From Xiphias gladius (Eukaryota; Chordata; Actinopteri; Istiophoriformes; Xiphiidae): a stretch of DNA of 64,000 nt. Each line of letters begins with the position of its first letter. The stretch's first letter is position 1. A program made the position numbers and the translations under genes. Where the stretch lies: the NCBI RefSeq assembly GCF_016859285.1, contig NC_053417.1, forward strand, positions 26,296,206 to 26,360,205, read 5' to 3'. Of this stretch, positions 10,784 to 23,549 are shown one piece after another. A model generated the notes under the pieces. That model did not search any database and was not told where the DNA came from. It saw nothing but the letters and a program-made list of their open reading frames with translations.

Positions 10784-13700
10784 CTGAAGAAAACAAAGCT
10801 TTCACTGTCACACCCATAGAGCTGTACGGTTTTGATCAGCGTTTGGTGTGACCTGTGTGTGCAGGACACGTTCCGTAAAAGTCAGGATTTGTACTGAAAC
10901 AATTAGTCAACCGCCCGAGAATTAATCGACAAGCATTATGATAATCGATGAATCGTCATTTTTCAAGCAGAAATGCCCAAAACGATCTGGTTCCAGCCTG
11001 GTAAATGTGAGGATTGTGCTGCTCTTCTTGGTCATATATCACAGCGAACATATTTGGGTTATGGACTGTTGGTCAGACATCTGATCACGTCACCTCTCTG
11101 GGCTCTGGGAAATTAGAGCGGGTGTTTTTTTCACTGTTTTACAGATGAAATGATTTATTGGTTAGTTGCAGCCCTAATGAGGATGGAATTAGGAATACTC
11201 TCCCAGAATGAGATTTTAATATTTTTGGCACTAAAAAATGTTGTCTCTCAAAACACCAAAGTCTGCTAATTTTATCAATCTGCCAACTATTAAACTCTAG
11301 AAAGTACTTGAATTTGTTTGATTTATGTGATTAATCATTGTCATTCACATTACCAGACCTCCGCCTTGTCACGCTTGAGATCGGGAGAAAATCTCGTCAA
11401 AAAATTTGGGAAAGTAAGATCTTTGCTTTTTTTCCCCCTTTAATTTATATATATTATTTGTATTTTTCAACGCAAGGAGGTATATCGTAGTTAACTGACG
11501 CAGACCAAAACTCACAGCATTATTAGGGTGGAAGATGTAGGAGGCAGGAGAGTTATCCAGGATGAGGGTTTTGTGGAGATCTCTTCCCAGGCGGCTCAAA
11601 TCTTTGACATAGCAGCCCTGGTGGAATACACAAGATTCCCGGAATAACCGAGCCCGGAAAACACCACACTGATCCAGCAGGTCCGTCACTGGGTCTGCAT
11701 ACTGATGGAGGCCAGGGGGAGATGTAGGGATTGGGTGAGGGAAGAGCAGGGATGTGTAAGGCAGGGCTAATGGAGCACTTTCTTCAAATGGTGGATATAT
11801 TTACTCTAACTGCAAACAGCTAAGAGACAGCACCACACGTCCAGAATCTGCTTATCCGGAACAGGTTGCACCAGCTACTCATAAATCCATTCCTAAGTTC
11901 GTGTTGTGAAGTCATCCCTAAGTTTTTAGTAGCTACCATCTTCCCCGTCCCGCCTCGTTATACCACTTTGCCGTAGTGAGTCACTGTAGCATCCCCGTCT
12001 GCCCTCGGTCCAGCATGAGAGGTAGCGCCACCCAGAGGGCTCGTCTTGTGTAAACGCAACGATGGCTGAAGCCCCCTTGGCAAGTAAAGAGCTGTTAATG
12101 CTAACGTTGGCTATTTGACGATAGCAAAAACGTACATATAGCACCTTTAACGAAGTCACTGTGGCATCACAAGCTGTAACATAACTAAGAATAATAACAG
12201 TTTTAGCGGGATTTACTTTGTTTAGTTTATATATGCAGGAGAAATCTGTGTGTTGGTGTTAAGTAGTAATCATGCAGTTCAGAATGAGTGGGAAACATGT
12301 GATTACGCTGAAGTAAGTTGCGCTATTTACTCATTTAATAGCATTTTTGGTAATATGGGGTGTATTGTGTTTTATTTTTTGAGAAATGTAGTTTAAAATC
12401 TTCCCAGTTCACACAATTTTCAACAGCATTTTTATTAACCATCAGGTCAGATATGTCAACCGTATAATTATTCCCTTCACTCTAAAAGAGTCGTATGTTA
12501 GCAAACTAACAATAGTGTTGTCATACCACTATCTCTACGTAAGAACTGGAGTGTGTGGTGCAACCCATTTCAATTTAGTTGAGCGAAATTCACCTCTTAG
12601 TAATCAAATACGTTTTGACTGAGTCTGAACTTACGAAGAGCTGGTGCAACCGAGCACAGAAACAAACTATGGTTTTTAAATAAACATGAGCAGGGTGTCT
12701 GCTAAGGTGACTAACAGCATGTTTAGCAGCTTCTCTCACAGTAAAAGAGGAACTAAAAGGCAAGAGAAAGCAGAACAACATCCGATAGATCAGACGTTAC
12801 ATAAAATATCACACAAAAGACACTTGGTGCTGAATAAAATATAAAGATCTATTTCAGGATCTGCTTCATCTGATGTACCTTAGCGAGACTGGCTGTAAAC
12901 AGCACACATTCAAACAACTCTCCCATTCTCTGCAGGAACTCATCGACATACGGCCTCTTTAGTACATACACCTGTAAAACAAACAGACCGTCAATGAACA
13001 GTTCGACCTACGGGACTGAGTAACTGTCACTCAATTTAATTTCTTTACATTTGAACTTATCGTTTCCATCCGTTGGCTGCTAAGAGCCAGTTCCTGAAAC
13101 AAGTAATCAAGAATAGGCCGTGCCAGTGTTAACCAGCCTATCCTGGATTACTTGAACCAGGCAGAGGCCCACAGAGGATTCCTTACCAGCACATGGGGTC
13201 CCAGGAATCACATTTCTGAGTTAATTACATTTCCACATGTCCAAAAGTGAGAGGCCCCACGCCAAAGTTCGACAAATGGCCCAGTGCACGGTGCCGGTTA
13301 AGCATTTTTCAACATATTCCTCACAGAGACCGTGATATATACCGTATCACTTATTAAGGACATTTTAGATGAACTGGGCTGAAATGACTCATTTTCCTGC
13401 TGATGCATCCACTTCTACTCGTCTATCCTTCTTTCAACATCTGGCCAGTAGAGGGCTCCGTGCACCCGTCCCTGAAAACCTGGCTGATGGGTTACAAGAC
13501 CCATCCCTTTTCAGCTCAGCAACCGCTGCAAACACATCAACATACATACACAAACACAAAACGCCCCCTCCCCCTCTACAGCAAACACGCTCACACACAC
13601 ACACACTAGCTTACCTGGTGTGTGGTCCCCTCTATCTCCACAGGCACGATGAAGTCTGCATTACTAATAGGCTGGAGGGAGAACACAGAGGGAGATGGTT

Positions 13701-16700
13701 GGCGTGCTCGTTCACATGAGCCGCGCTGTGTACATTCACATGGCGTTACATAACAACTGAACCCTGAACACTTAGAGCCAGGCTCCTCGACGCTGCCGCG
13801 AGTCGAGGTAAATAGCAAACAGAGTATAATTCGCTCGCTGTTACTCAAGCACATGTGCGAAGAAACTCTGACACAGATTAATACATAATTGGAGCGGGAC
13901 CAAGCCGATGCACCAATGCTACAGGCAGCCATTCTGCATATGTTAGCGAAATAGAAACATAGTCATTTACTTTTTGTTACCGAAATACGTTTGTTGATTT
14001 TCTAGTGAATCGGGAGCAGCTTTCGCTGAAATAACATCACAAGTCATTCGGTCAAACAACATCACTGAACATGTTGAAGTGGGGTCAATTCTAGCGCTGA
14101 CCTAAACCAACACAAGCTTATCTGATGATCATAGGTGTGGTACCTTGAACGAGCTGTGCACAAGAGTCTCATCCAGGTCTATGACCACGCATATCTTCCC
14201 TTGGTCCTGGGCCTTCACCTCAGGCAGGAGGCTGGGTTCAGATTGCTGAGGAGACATACAATTACCTTTTTTTAAATTTATTTTTTAATAAATAACACGA
14301 TATCATTTGTATTGTCTTTGCTGTATTTATGGCCGAGGAGCCGGAGTTGTCCCAAAAGCCCGGTGATTCATATGAAAAATCAAACCTTGGCAATTTGATT
14401 TTACCTCTGGCAAACTAGATAAGGATCAGTTTTAGAAAGGCATTTATGTGATGATGGCCGAAGAAGTTTGCTTAATTATTTACTGCAAAAGCCTTTATGT
14501 TATATATCTTTAGGATTAGCATATTTATGTCTTCCATCATGCTTCCAATAGCTCCCGGTTAAATTCTTCAGACATTCACATGCAGGGAAAACAAATTACC
14601 TTGACATTATCTAATTTGCACATATCCAGTTTTTCCCCTTTGTTAATTTTGTTTCTAGGCTCTTTATGAGACACAGTAGAACTGAAATGTATTATTAATA
14701 TATTACATAACAACAGAAATCGCTTATCCATTAAGGAAGTAAAAATTAAGATTGAGAAAATGGCCATGAGCAACAGCAATCTTCTTTCACCAGCTAAACA
14801 ATCAGCCCTATGCAACATAACCCCAATGGCACCAATGTTTAATTCTATTTCATTTCAGTGGGAGCCTGCCAGACAATAAGCAGGCCCTACAGATGCTGCT
14901 TCCTGTTTGCTCCTGATGCTGGAGGACACTCCTCAATGTGAACAAACGCGGCATCTCATTAAAGTGCCCCTTACATGGTACTGAAGCTCTAATCAGGCTG
15001 ACAGCGTTCACCAGCGTGGCCAGCCGTGTGCAACGGGCGCTCAAGGCTTTATTTTTTCTCCACCTCAGCAATTACGAGGCACACTATACACCCTTCTCCG
15101 CTCGCTCCCGCCATCTGCCCGAAGGGCTGATAGTCGCTGTGTCGTTCTTATCTTCCTTGGAGGATCAAATGTAAACATCAAAGTGATTCCATATCGAAAA
15201 ACAGTTGCGGTTAGCTTTCAAGATGTTCAGAGCAGGTGCAGTAGTGGTTTTAGTGCGCAGCCATAAAAAAAAAAAAAAGAACAATGCTCCAAGACAATAA
15301 TAAGCCCATTTTTTACAACAGCGTGTTAAGTGTATTCATAAAGATGGCCAAACTGTTCAAACACATCCGCTTTTATGGCAAGCAGTGTGTTTGGATGCGG
15401 CAAGTTAGTAAAATATTAAATAAACAAAAATAAAGGCAGAAGTGAGATGAGGTCTTGGAATTGTTTTCAGGGGTGTGAAATATTGCTAGAATAAGAATAG
15501 TGTTACCTTGACAACCGTCCCATTTTCCTGTGAATCCAGCAAGGCCTGCTGGGAAGGTGGTGGTAGTGGTGGTGGTGGTTTGGGGCCATCCTGAGCTTGG
15601 AAGCAACAGAAGAGCGCTTTGAAGATGTTACAACTCCGAGGCTGTTTTAGGGCAGACCGGTTCACCTGGCCTGTTTAGCGCAGAGAAAGAGAGACTTTCA
15701 TGAGAAAACCGAGTAAAACTGCGTGTCGTCAACGTGGAAGGGCCAAGTGGGGCTTCGAATTACACATCACAACTCACGTCGGCTGATCTAACCTTTTTTT
15801 TTTTTTTCTCCATGCACAAAAAAAAATCTTGACAAAACAATACAGGAATGGAAAAAATAAATATCAACAAAAAACAATCATAAGCACTAATCCAAAAAAG
15901 AAATTCAGCGTAATCAGGTATGCGCTGCTTGTAACGTATAGAATGAGCTTCTTCTCTTCTAAAGGCACCATCCATCTTTCTACACGGATGGCACAGCCCG
16001 CACATGAAATCTGTTTTTAATGCGCCTGCCTCTGCTGCTGTTGCTGCCGCCGCTGCTGCTGCTGCTGGAAATGGCTGGTACATGTTATATAATCACAGAG
16101 GGCGGGAAAACCCACACTTTTCAGCAGTACCTTCAACAGAAAACACAGACAGAAAACATTCCAACCATTTTAAACTCCAAGACCTTTCAGAGCTGCCTGA
16201 AGCTAGCCAGAACAGCCAGCCAGCCAGGCAGTCAGTCAGTGAGCCGGACAAGCAGTCACACCTCAGTGCTCTGTGCAGGTCTTTGATCAGTCACTGTAAC
16301 GATGGGTGTCCCGGCCCCGTGCAAGACTTCGTGAAGGGGGGGGGGGCGACATTCTTGCAAGTCCCATCTAGTGTGTTTTTCGTGTGAGGACTTGCTAGAA
16401 TTTATACCCATCAATACAGTGCCTGCCATCATAGTTCGTAAACATTCAGTCCCTACTAGAAAGAGGAACTGTTGATAAATAGCCAAAACTGTTTTCTCGA
16501 AGATTTACACAGGTTTTTTTGTTGTTTTTTTCTCCTTCATAATCCACAGTGTCCACGCAGCTGACCCTCAGTGCTCTGAAGACATAATGCAGAGCATGTT
16601 ACACAACTCCATGTTTAACAGACAAAGGACACTGGAGCTTGAGTTACTTCCACAGATGCCCTTCATTAGTCCAACACAATTTTTCTGAAAATATCAAGAG

Positions 16701-17643
16701 ACCCGTCCAATACAATCCACATGATATGTAACCCATCAGGATGTGAATCCTGATTGCCAGTCAGCACAAGTCAGCCTATTGATTTCCCACAAGAAAGGCA
16801 GTATTGGCCATCTATGACATAACACATACATTAACACCCCACCACCCCCACCCCCTGCATGTTAAAGGGGCAGAAAAATAACAGCAGATTAATCCTACAG
16901 AGATTTATCAGTGACACGCTGACAAATCCAGAATGCAACATATCTTAAACCCACCCAACCCAAAAAAAAACAAGACAAAAAATAAAAAAATAAATAAAAA
17001 TTTAAAAATAATGTAGACTCTGTGATTTATTTTCTAATCCAACAACATGACCTGTGGCAAGACGCACCACCATCACGCAATATGCACGATATTAACAACC
17101 AAGGGGTGAGCCAGAATCAATGAGCAAAGCCTCTTTCAAGCCCAGGGAAAGCGTGCAAACAACGGGATCTTTGAAACGGCGCTACAATGGGCGTGTGCAG
17201 AGGGGTGTGTTTGTGCATTCCGCTGTCAATACCGCGGCACCTGGTATTTCTATACGGCCCCAATGTTAAGCCACAGCCACTTTAGACCCCTGTACTACCT
17301 TTAATACATTTCATGATTTCATCTACAACCTCTGCTGTTTTTTTTGTCCAGTGCAACAGTCTTAACAACAGTCTCCTCAATGCCACTGACGAGCACTGAT
17401 CTGTGACCAACATATGAACAAAAACAACACACAGTAGTTTAGAAATGACCAAAAAAAAACAACCCCAAAACCAAAAAACAGCTTGTTTTGCACTGTGCCG
17501 CCTTTGATGCCAGACCAGGTCCTCATGCTCTGTACCTGGTGGTGGTGGGATATGAGATGATGGTGCCAAACAAACTGGAACCTGATCGACAAAAATACGG
17601 GGAAGCTGGGGTTTGGAGAGCTGGCCGTGATCACCAGCAGCAC

Positions 17644-17678
<35 letters not shown>

Positions 17679-18497
17679 GCAGCAGCTACACCACTGAGGA
17701 GAACTGAGTGATGATCACAACACCACATGTTAAGAGGCGACAAAGATTTGCACACTAAGAGCATCCACAAAAAAAAAGAAAAAAAAAGGGGGGGGGGCAC
17801 AAAAACAGGATCAACAATAGCAAAGCTCTGGATGGCAAAGCCAGTACGTAATGGAGACTGTGAACTTATACTTGAGCTTATATCCAATACAATAAAATAT
17901 AACTTGTGAGCTTGTGAGCTACATAATAATAACCTGGCTTCTCATATTAGATCAGTACCAGATTTTTATTCAGTCTCATATTTTTAATATGTATGTTGTA
18001 TGCTCTTTATGTGTGATCTGCAGGTGACTGCTTGCTGAAGGAAAAAAAAAAAAAAACTAAGGTTGCAGCTGCTGGAGGTAGTAAAAAAAAAAAAAACAAT
18101 CAGCAAAGAATTTTTATTTTTTCTAAACAAACTATCAATCTGTATTTTATAAGAGTAAAATCTAAATATTATTGGTAAATGTAAAAAAAAAAAAATGTAA
18201 AAAAAAAAAAGGGAGGAAAAAAAAAAAAAAAAAAAAAAAGCATTGCGCCTCAGACCGCGCTCCACCAGCGTCCGCAAAGCTCAACTGTCAAATCAAATGG
18301 GCGCACTACAGGCTTTCTCAACACAAAGATCTTTTTTTTCTCTCTGTTTTTTTCCTCAGGAAATAATCAAATAATATGGGGCTCGTTGATGTTGGCGATC
18401 ATTTCTGAGCACATATATAAGACGGGCCCATCTCACCTGTTTTCGGTGACACTTGAACGTCTTCTTTCTGCACTTGGGTGATAACAGAACTTTCCAT
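10658..18497 (-). CDS. ctdsp2: CTD small phosphatase 2 (SCP2), spliced, 7 coding exons
   Basis: HAD-superfamily phosphatase that removes phosphate from the RNA polymerase II CTD and, in the SCP family, supports the REST silencing complex. Minus-strand exons: 18437-18497, 15507-15670, 14144-14245, 13615-13671, 12879-12971, 11516-11701, 10658-10783 (stop at 10660-10658). The 789 bp join in one frame to give 262 aa; human is 271. The N-terminus [20 protein letters not shown] is followed by [11 protein letters not shown] and a proline run. The catalytic [11 protein letters not shown] (Asp98, Asp100) is in exon 3. Exon 6 has [20 protein letters not shown] and [16 protein letters not shown]; exon 7 ends [29 protein letters not shown] and FEELS favour CTDSP2 over CTDSP1 or CTDSPL. 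An in-frame TGA 18 nt upstream supports the start. Confidence 0.95.
10893..11177. repeat. AATCGATTA-type dispersed repeat, copy 2
   Basis: Ends with 'tggttagttgcagccctaat', matching the reversed start of copy 1 ('TAGGGCTGCAA'). Contains 'gttatggactgttggtcaga'. Lies in the ctdsp2 intron between exons 6 and 7. Confidence 0.7.
11516..11701 (-). CDS. ctdsp2: ctdsp2 coding exon 6
   Basis: 186 bp, acceptor CTCCATCAG, donor GTGAGT. Encodes [20 protein letters not shown] onward to the HAD motif IV region [16 protein letters not shown]. Confidence 0.95.
12879..12971 (-). CDS. ctdsp2: ctdsp2 coding exon 5
   Basis: 93 bp, acceptor GTTTTACAG, donor GTACAT. Encodes [18 protein letters not shown] and [13 protein letters not shown]. 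Confidence 0.95.
13080..13170 (-). ncRNA. mir26a: mir-26a precursor in ctdsp2 intron 5
   Basis: On the minus strand the 5p arm (13156-13135) reads TTCAAGTAATCCAGGATAGG plus CT, identical to vertebrate miR-26a-5p. The 3p arm (13117-13096) reads CCTATTCTTGATTACTTGTT plus TC, identical to the human miR-26a-2-3p I recall. A 17-nt loop separates them and the arms pair. MIR26A2 is intronic in CTDSP2 in mammals; MIR26B and MIR26A1 sit in CTDSP1 and CTDSPL. Position, strand and star-arm sequence all agree with the mir-26a-2 copy. It is co-transcribed with its host, which miR-26 is known to target in a feedback loop. Confidence 0.97.
13615..13671 (-). CDS. ctdsp2: ctdsp2 coding exon 4
   Basis: 57 bp, acceptor CCCTCCAG, donor GTAAGC. 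Encodes [19 protein letters not shown], near-identical to human. Confidence 0.95.
14144..14245 (-). CDS. ctdsp2: ctdsp2 coding exon 3 (catalytic motif)
   Basis: 102 bp, acceptor GTCTCCTCAG, donor GTACCA. Encodes [17 protein letters not shown] and the HAD nucleophile motif [12 protein letters not shown] (Asp98/Asp100). Confidence 0.95.
15507..15670 (-). CDS. ctdsp2: ctdsp2 coding exon 2
   Basis: 164 bp, acceptor CGCTAAACAG, donor GTAACA. Encodes the conserved [15 protein letters not shown] and then [13 protein letters not shown]. The proline run comes from a (CCA)n-like tract and is unlike the Ser-rich human sequence at this place. Confidence 0.9.
16021..16071. repeat. CTG/CCG trinucleotide-rich tract
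   Basis: Impure triplet run (ctgctgctgttgctgccgcc and so on) in ctdsp2 intron 1. The ORFs across it are low-complexity artefacts. Confidence 0.85.
17635..17686. repeat. (CAG)n trinucleotide repeat, interrupted by CAA/CAC
   Basis: About 17 triplets on the plus strand (CTG on the ctdsp2 sense strand), with CAC and CAA interruptions, in ctdsp2 intron 1. Confidence 0.9.
18037..18240. repeat. poly-A / A-rich tracts (T-rich on sense strand)
   Basis: Runs of 12 to 21 A at 18041-18056, 18081-18094, 18183-18195 and 18217-18239, about 200-400 nt downstream of ctdsp2 exon 1 on its sense strand. Confidence 0.8.
18437..18497 (-). CDS. ctdsp2: ctdsp2 coding exon 1
   Basis: ATG at 18497-18495, 61 bp, donor GTGAGA. 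Encodes [20 protein letters not shown], aligned to the human start MEHGSIITQARREDALVLTK. Confidence 0.9.
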
Positions 18498-19260
18498 CTG
18501 ACAATCACGGAGCCCTCAAAATCCTCAAATCCTGTCCCCGAGCACTGATGGGCATCCCTCATTGGGTTTTATTGACAAGCCGACTCAATTACTCGCCGAG
18601 GTAACTTGTCATCCGCCTCAGTTACGATCCTCGACGGAGAGTGGGATTCGTCTTGTTCCAGGGTTTCTTTATTCGCCCCACCGCTTCTCCTTCTTCTTCT
18701 CTCGGAGGTCCGCCTGGGGAAGGGGGCAAGGCACTTGGATATGTTTTTTCCAGGGAGGCTATTTGAGTCTCTGTCCGCTCCGTCGTCTCGGGTTTACCGC
18801 TACTATTACTGGTAACGTCGCCGAGCAGCCCCCCTCTCCCGTCGCAGCGAAGTCCTCACTTTTGCACCAACAACATGGAGAATCCAGGCGAGAGAAGGAA
18901 AACAACCGAGGAAATGGGGCAAGGGAGGGCGGTTTCAAGCCCCCCCTTACTACAGATAAACAACATCGCCCGAAAGGCCTCAAAGAGCGACGGAAAACAC
19001 CGCGAATCCGAGTCTGGGGCCGGTTTCGGTGCTGAAAACCGGATTCCGGTGCGCAGTTCGGTGTAAAATGCGAGTTTTGTTGTTATCCGGGGTTTTGTTT
19101 TTCTACGGTTGGGACTCCGCGGGCGCCTTGAAACGGTCCCCGCGCCCCGATTGGCGGCTCGGGAGGAGGGGGGGCGTGGTCAAGGCATTCCACCCCGTCC
19201 CGCACGCTCCGCAGCGAACACATTCCAGCGCTGCTCGCGCAGATGAGATCACGTTGTTTG
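18498..19260 (-). promoter_or_regulatory. ctdsp2: CpG-rich ctdsp2 promoter / 5' UTR region
   Basis: Immediately upstream of the ctdsp2 ATG. CpG-rich from about 18560 to 19250, with several GC boxes of the type ggggcgtgg near 19172, against AT-rich flanks. The start site cannot be fixed from sequence alone. Confidence 0.6.
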
Positions 19261-19611
19261 TAAATTATTTAAAAAACAAAAACAAACAAACAAACAAACA
19301 AATGCTAATCTCTGCAGCGAAATTAACAGCCCGTGTACTTTGCATTCTCTCTCTCAAACTGTGCGCCGGGTGCGTTTTTTTAAACCTTTGCTTTTCTTTG
19401 TTTGTTTATATTTTGTTTTCTACGAATACATCACTTTATTGCTTCCATTGTGCATTACTATTATTTTTTTTTGATGTTTTTGACTCTTATTGACTTGAAT
19501 GTATGCATCCGCGGAGGTGGAGATTTTGATATTTTTAATTATAGGCCTAAATAATCAACACCACACCCCACCTAATCAAACACTGATACAACATTATCAG
19601 TGTTGGGTTAG

Positions 19612-19621
19612 GTGTGTGTGT

Positions 19622-19654
<33 letters not shown>

Positions 19655-19666
19655 GGGGGGGGGGGT
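19612..19666. repeat. (TG)n followed by a poly-G run
   Basis: TG array running directly into about 13 G, an unusual purine/pyrimidine-biased composite. Confidence 0.9.
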
Positions 19667-22600
19667 CCAGTGTCCAGAACAATTGCAATTCTTACTTTAG
19701 GGTTTATCTTGTACTTCACAGCGAACCTAAAATCCGCGGTATGGAAACCAAAAAGAACAAACTCACTCGCCGGGGTGTGAGCAACTCAATCCTCTCACTA
19801 ACATGCCTACAGTATAAGTGCAGTGCATTACTAAAGAGCCATCAGTACAACACTTCAAGTTCCCTTGTTTGGCATTTATAAGCAGCATATAAACATTTGA
19901 TAAGTTGTTTGTAATACACTATACGCAGATAAAAAAAAGTGCCTGTGTCTGTCAACAACGTTACTTTAAGTCCCCCTGTGGTTAAAGTGTTGAAAGGAGC
20001 CTGTAAATAGTTAATACTATACCTAAAATGCACTTTCTAGAGGAGCTTTCCAAGTTTTCCTCATCTGAAGGGCCCCCACAGTCTCACTGGACACCTCCAC
20101 ATCAGGAGGTTTTGGCTGGTAACTACATGGTAACTGTTCCTCAGTAGTGCTTTATGTCTGGAGGTAACAGAGGGCAGAATGAAACCAATGACCCAGTCTC
20201 CTTTCATTTTCTCTCCCATTTCGCCTCCCTCCAGTGACACAACAGTAAAATGAAACTGTAACTTGTTTTGCCTGAAAAATGCCGGGGGGACTTTACTCTG
20301 GGAAACGCCGCGTTCCGGCAATCATCCAGCTTTTTGTGCAACAACAGTGCACCCGGGCTCCAACGCAGCTACTTTACCGTGACACTGCTGGTCATAAACA
20401 TTACAGGACGACTGCATCGTGTAAAAAGAAAAAAAATTCAGCTCAGTTAAGACTAAAGATCGTCATGACTTCGGTCTAAATCCAGTGACTAATTAAGGGG
20501 AAAAAAAACATGAGCAGTCGCTGTTACCATTAGTCCAATTTAAATTAAGTTGTACTCAGCTGCAGACAGATGCTGTTATTTTGTCATTATTCGTCACCAT
20601 ACTGAGTACAGTCATTTTCTGAGGAGCTGAGACTAAAAACACATTTGTTTTACATTGTGCAAATAAACAGAAGTGGGTTTGACATGAAGTTAGGCAATGT
20701 GATCAACTAGCGGGTCCCCAGATATTTATATTTACAACATGGAGGTTCTGCAGCGCCTCCTTATCCTCTGGAAGTTGAGAAAACCTCTGAGTAAATCACT
20801 CTGATCTTCCCTCTGCGGCGCACAATGGACGACCAGGGTGTGAAATTAAGAAACAGGAGACACTTCTCTGCATTCGAGCGCATGAAACACACATGTGAAT
20901 GACGCAGGGAACGACACACACCGCACGCGTCTCCAAGACTGTTCGGCTGAGGAGAACTGGGAGAAACAATGAAAACAAACTTGTTAATAAAAGGAATAAC
21001 TACGCCGCTGAGATGGCCAGCCTGGCGGTTCCAAACACATGTGGGCCCATTACACCACAAGCTCAGCCAGTGCCCACAGTGGCCACAATGCGAGGCATAA
21101 ACAAGAACGGCCCCGCTGTTTGCATTCCTGGTGTCGGACATTTTTAAGGCAGCACTGACAGATCCGTGTAAAAATATACAGCATACAAAGTAAGTATGGA
21201 CCGCACAGCTGGAAAATGTCATGTGGTTTTAAAGCTGATGCCACTGTTTACTCAATCAACTTGAAATTCATTATCTTTGCCTGCTCTCTGGTGCGCCTCG
21301 CCCTCTTCTTCTGGCTGTGTTGCATGTGCATTCCTCGGAGAAGACGGACAAGACAGACAGATCGAGAGGCAGAGCAAAGGGGTCACATCGTGTTGAGGGC
21401 GGCCCGGGCTGAGTGTGGCAGGGTGCTGCAGTCGTAACCCCCCGGAAAATCTGTGCAGAAGCATGTGACTTCAAACTCCAGCCACCAGCGAAAAAAAGCC
21501 ACATGCATCTTTCATCAGTCAACAGAAACAAAATGCACGACACGAGGTGAAAGGGGAAGTCGATCACAAGTGTACAACATTTCGAACCTGAGGCTGGAAA
21601 TTCAGCACAGTTAAATCCCAGAGAGTGAAAGGGAAAGACACGAAAACAAGTCATGATGCAAACAGATGTGAGTATCTTGACATACCTGACATACAGCGGT
21701 TGTAATTCTATGTTGTGCTTTATTGTGTTTGTTTAGTGGAACTGGTTTTTTTTTTTACAACACACATAACACATTTAATGATTTTTATAATTGCATCTCA
21801 TTAAATCAGCCAATTCTTTTTTTTGGTGGTTCCAGGATAACTTTTTTTCAAAAATAAATCAGCGACTTAAGTCTGTTAGTCCCTTACATGTCATCGGCTG
21901 TAGCCTGGTGGCAAAATGTACAGCACGAATACATCACAGTTTGTTAAAGTAGCTCAGATCACACCCTCACAAAATCGGCTCTAAACACACCGAGGGCCAA
22001 ACGATCGTTCCTCAGGAGAAGATTCAGAAAGTCATTTCCACCGAATTATCTACCAAACATCTGGTACATGTGACAAAATCCAACCAAAAAATAAAAAAAT
22101 AAATTAAAAAAAATCAGTGGTGATGTTGACATTAGTTGAAAAAAACAAAACAAACACACACACACACACAGTCCATCCATCAGGTGTTGTGGTTCTATTT
22201 CTACATTTGACACCTGGGAATCCACAGCGTCTACTTACAGCCTTATGCACTCTGCCGTGCATTAGCCACATCCAATCATGCTGATGACAAACTAGCTGTT
22301 GAAATGTGCTTGCAGCATCTGAGCCTCATGTAGGGCTGGGACTGTAAGGTCTACAATCATGTGATTTGCTGGAAGGGCCCCCCCCCCCTCCCCTCCTCCT
22401 CCCACCTCGCAGGCCTGCCCCTGAGTGGCCTCTGCTAGGCTATGTTTCCAGGAAAGGGGCCTACTGGCCAGGCTGTGAGGCCTAGGCAGGGATACATTGG
22501 CTCATTGAGAAAAACAAAAACAGAGAGGGGCGGTGGGAAGACTCTCCCCTCTTACATAACTCTGCCTCCATGACAGGGAGAGAGGGAGGTAGAGAGAGAG

Positions 22601-22719
22601 AGAGAGAGAGGGAGAGAGGGAGGAAAAAAGAGAAAAGTTCCCCGCCACAATGCAAAGAAAAAACCTGTCCATCTGCCTCTCTTCGGCTCAAGAACTTCAG
22701 GACTGGAATTCGAGCAGCC

Positions 22720-23072
22720 CTGAAACCAGCAGTGCTTTCCTGCTTGCAGTTGCACAATAGTTGCAGCTCTTCGGACAGACCACCGCGCCAGCCGCGTCTG
22801 AACGCACACCGGGGAACGCGGGGGGTCGGGTCCCGTCGCCGCGGCTATTTTTGTCCGGTGTGTTCGATGCAATAACGTTGTTGCCGCGCAACCCGTAACA
22901 ACGCACAAAACATGATGTAACGCACCGTGTCACTTAACGCGTTGTGTTGCGTTGCGTTGCGTTGCACAGCTCTGGCGGCGAGACGTTTGCTGTAAGCGGA
23001 GGAGTCTCTCCTGCAGCCTGCACCGCCTCCCCGTGGCCGAAAGAGAGAGTGCATGGGGACGGCAGGGTAAGT
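22720..23072 (+). promoter_or_regulatory. CpG-rich candidate promoter with possible first exon
   Basis: CpG-dense block in an AT-rich neighbourhood, 4.2 kb upstream of ctdsp2 and 1.1 kb past the slc11a2 stop. On the plus strand a good donor GTAAGT (23067-23072) follows GTGCATGGGGACGGCAGG, which would encode a start MGTAG if used. No downstream partner exon was recognised, so this is a candidate only. Confidence 0.3.
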
Positions 23073-23549
23073 GCGGGTCTTCAAAAGTCTTTAAAAAATA
23101 AAAATAAAAATCTTGAATTCAGGTTTCCTCAAAAAAAAAAAAGCTCAAAGTTTAAGAGTGAAAAAAAAAACTAAAGAGCAAATAAAAGAGTAAAAGAAAT
23201 TAGAAATAAATAATACATTGAAAAACAAAATTATTGCCACTGCTGGGAAGCAGTGAAGAAAAATCTGATCTAATGATAAGTAATTCTAGTCCATGTCGTC
23301 TCTATTGGTTTTCCATCATACTTTCATACTTTGGCCTGTTTGGTCATGAAACGTGTTAAATTAGATTCTACGTGGTATGAAAAAGGTCTTAAAAAGTCCC
23401 AAATCCAACTTGATGAACCCGCAGAAACCCCGAGATCGTGTTTCTTGTGTGTTGCGTGTTCTCATCTTAATCTCACTGTACAATCAGGGATTGGGGTGTG
23501 ACCGAAGGTACAGACGATAACAATAACGGTTGTTCTTGTTTACGAAATA

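Noticed and set aside
17282..17887. Long minus-strand ORF with leucine/alanine runs
   Set aside because: Produced by the CAG/CTG repeat and poly-A stretches in ctdsp2 intron 1; no domain.
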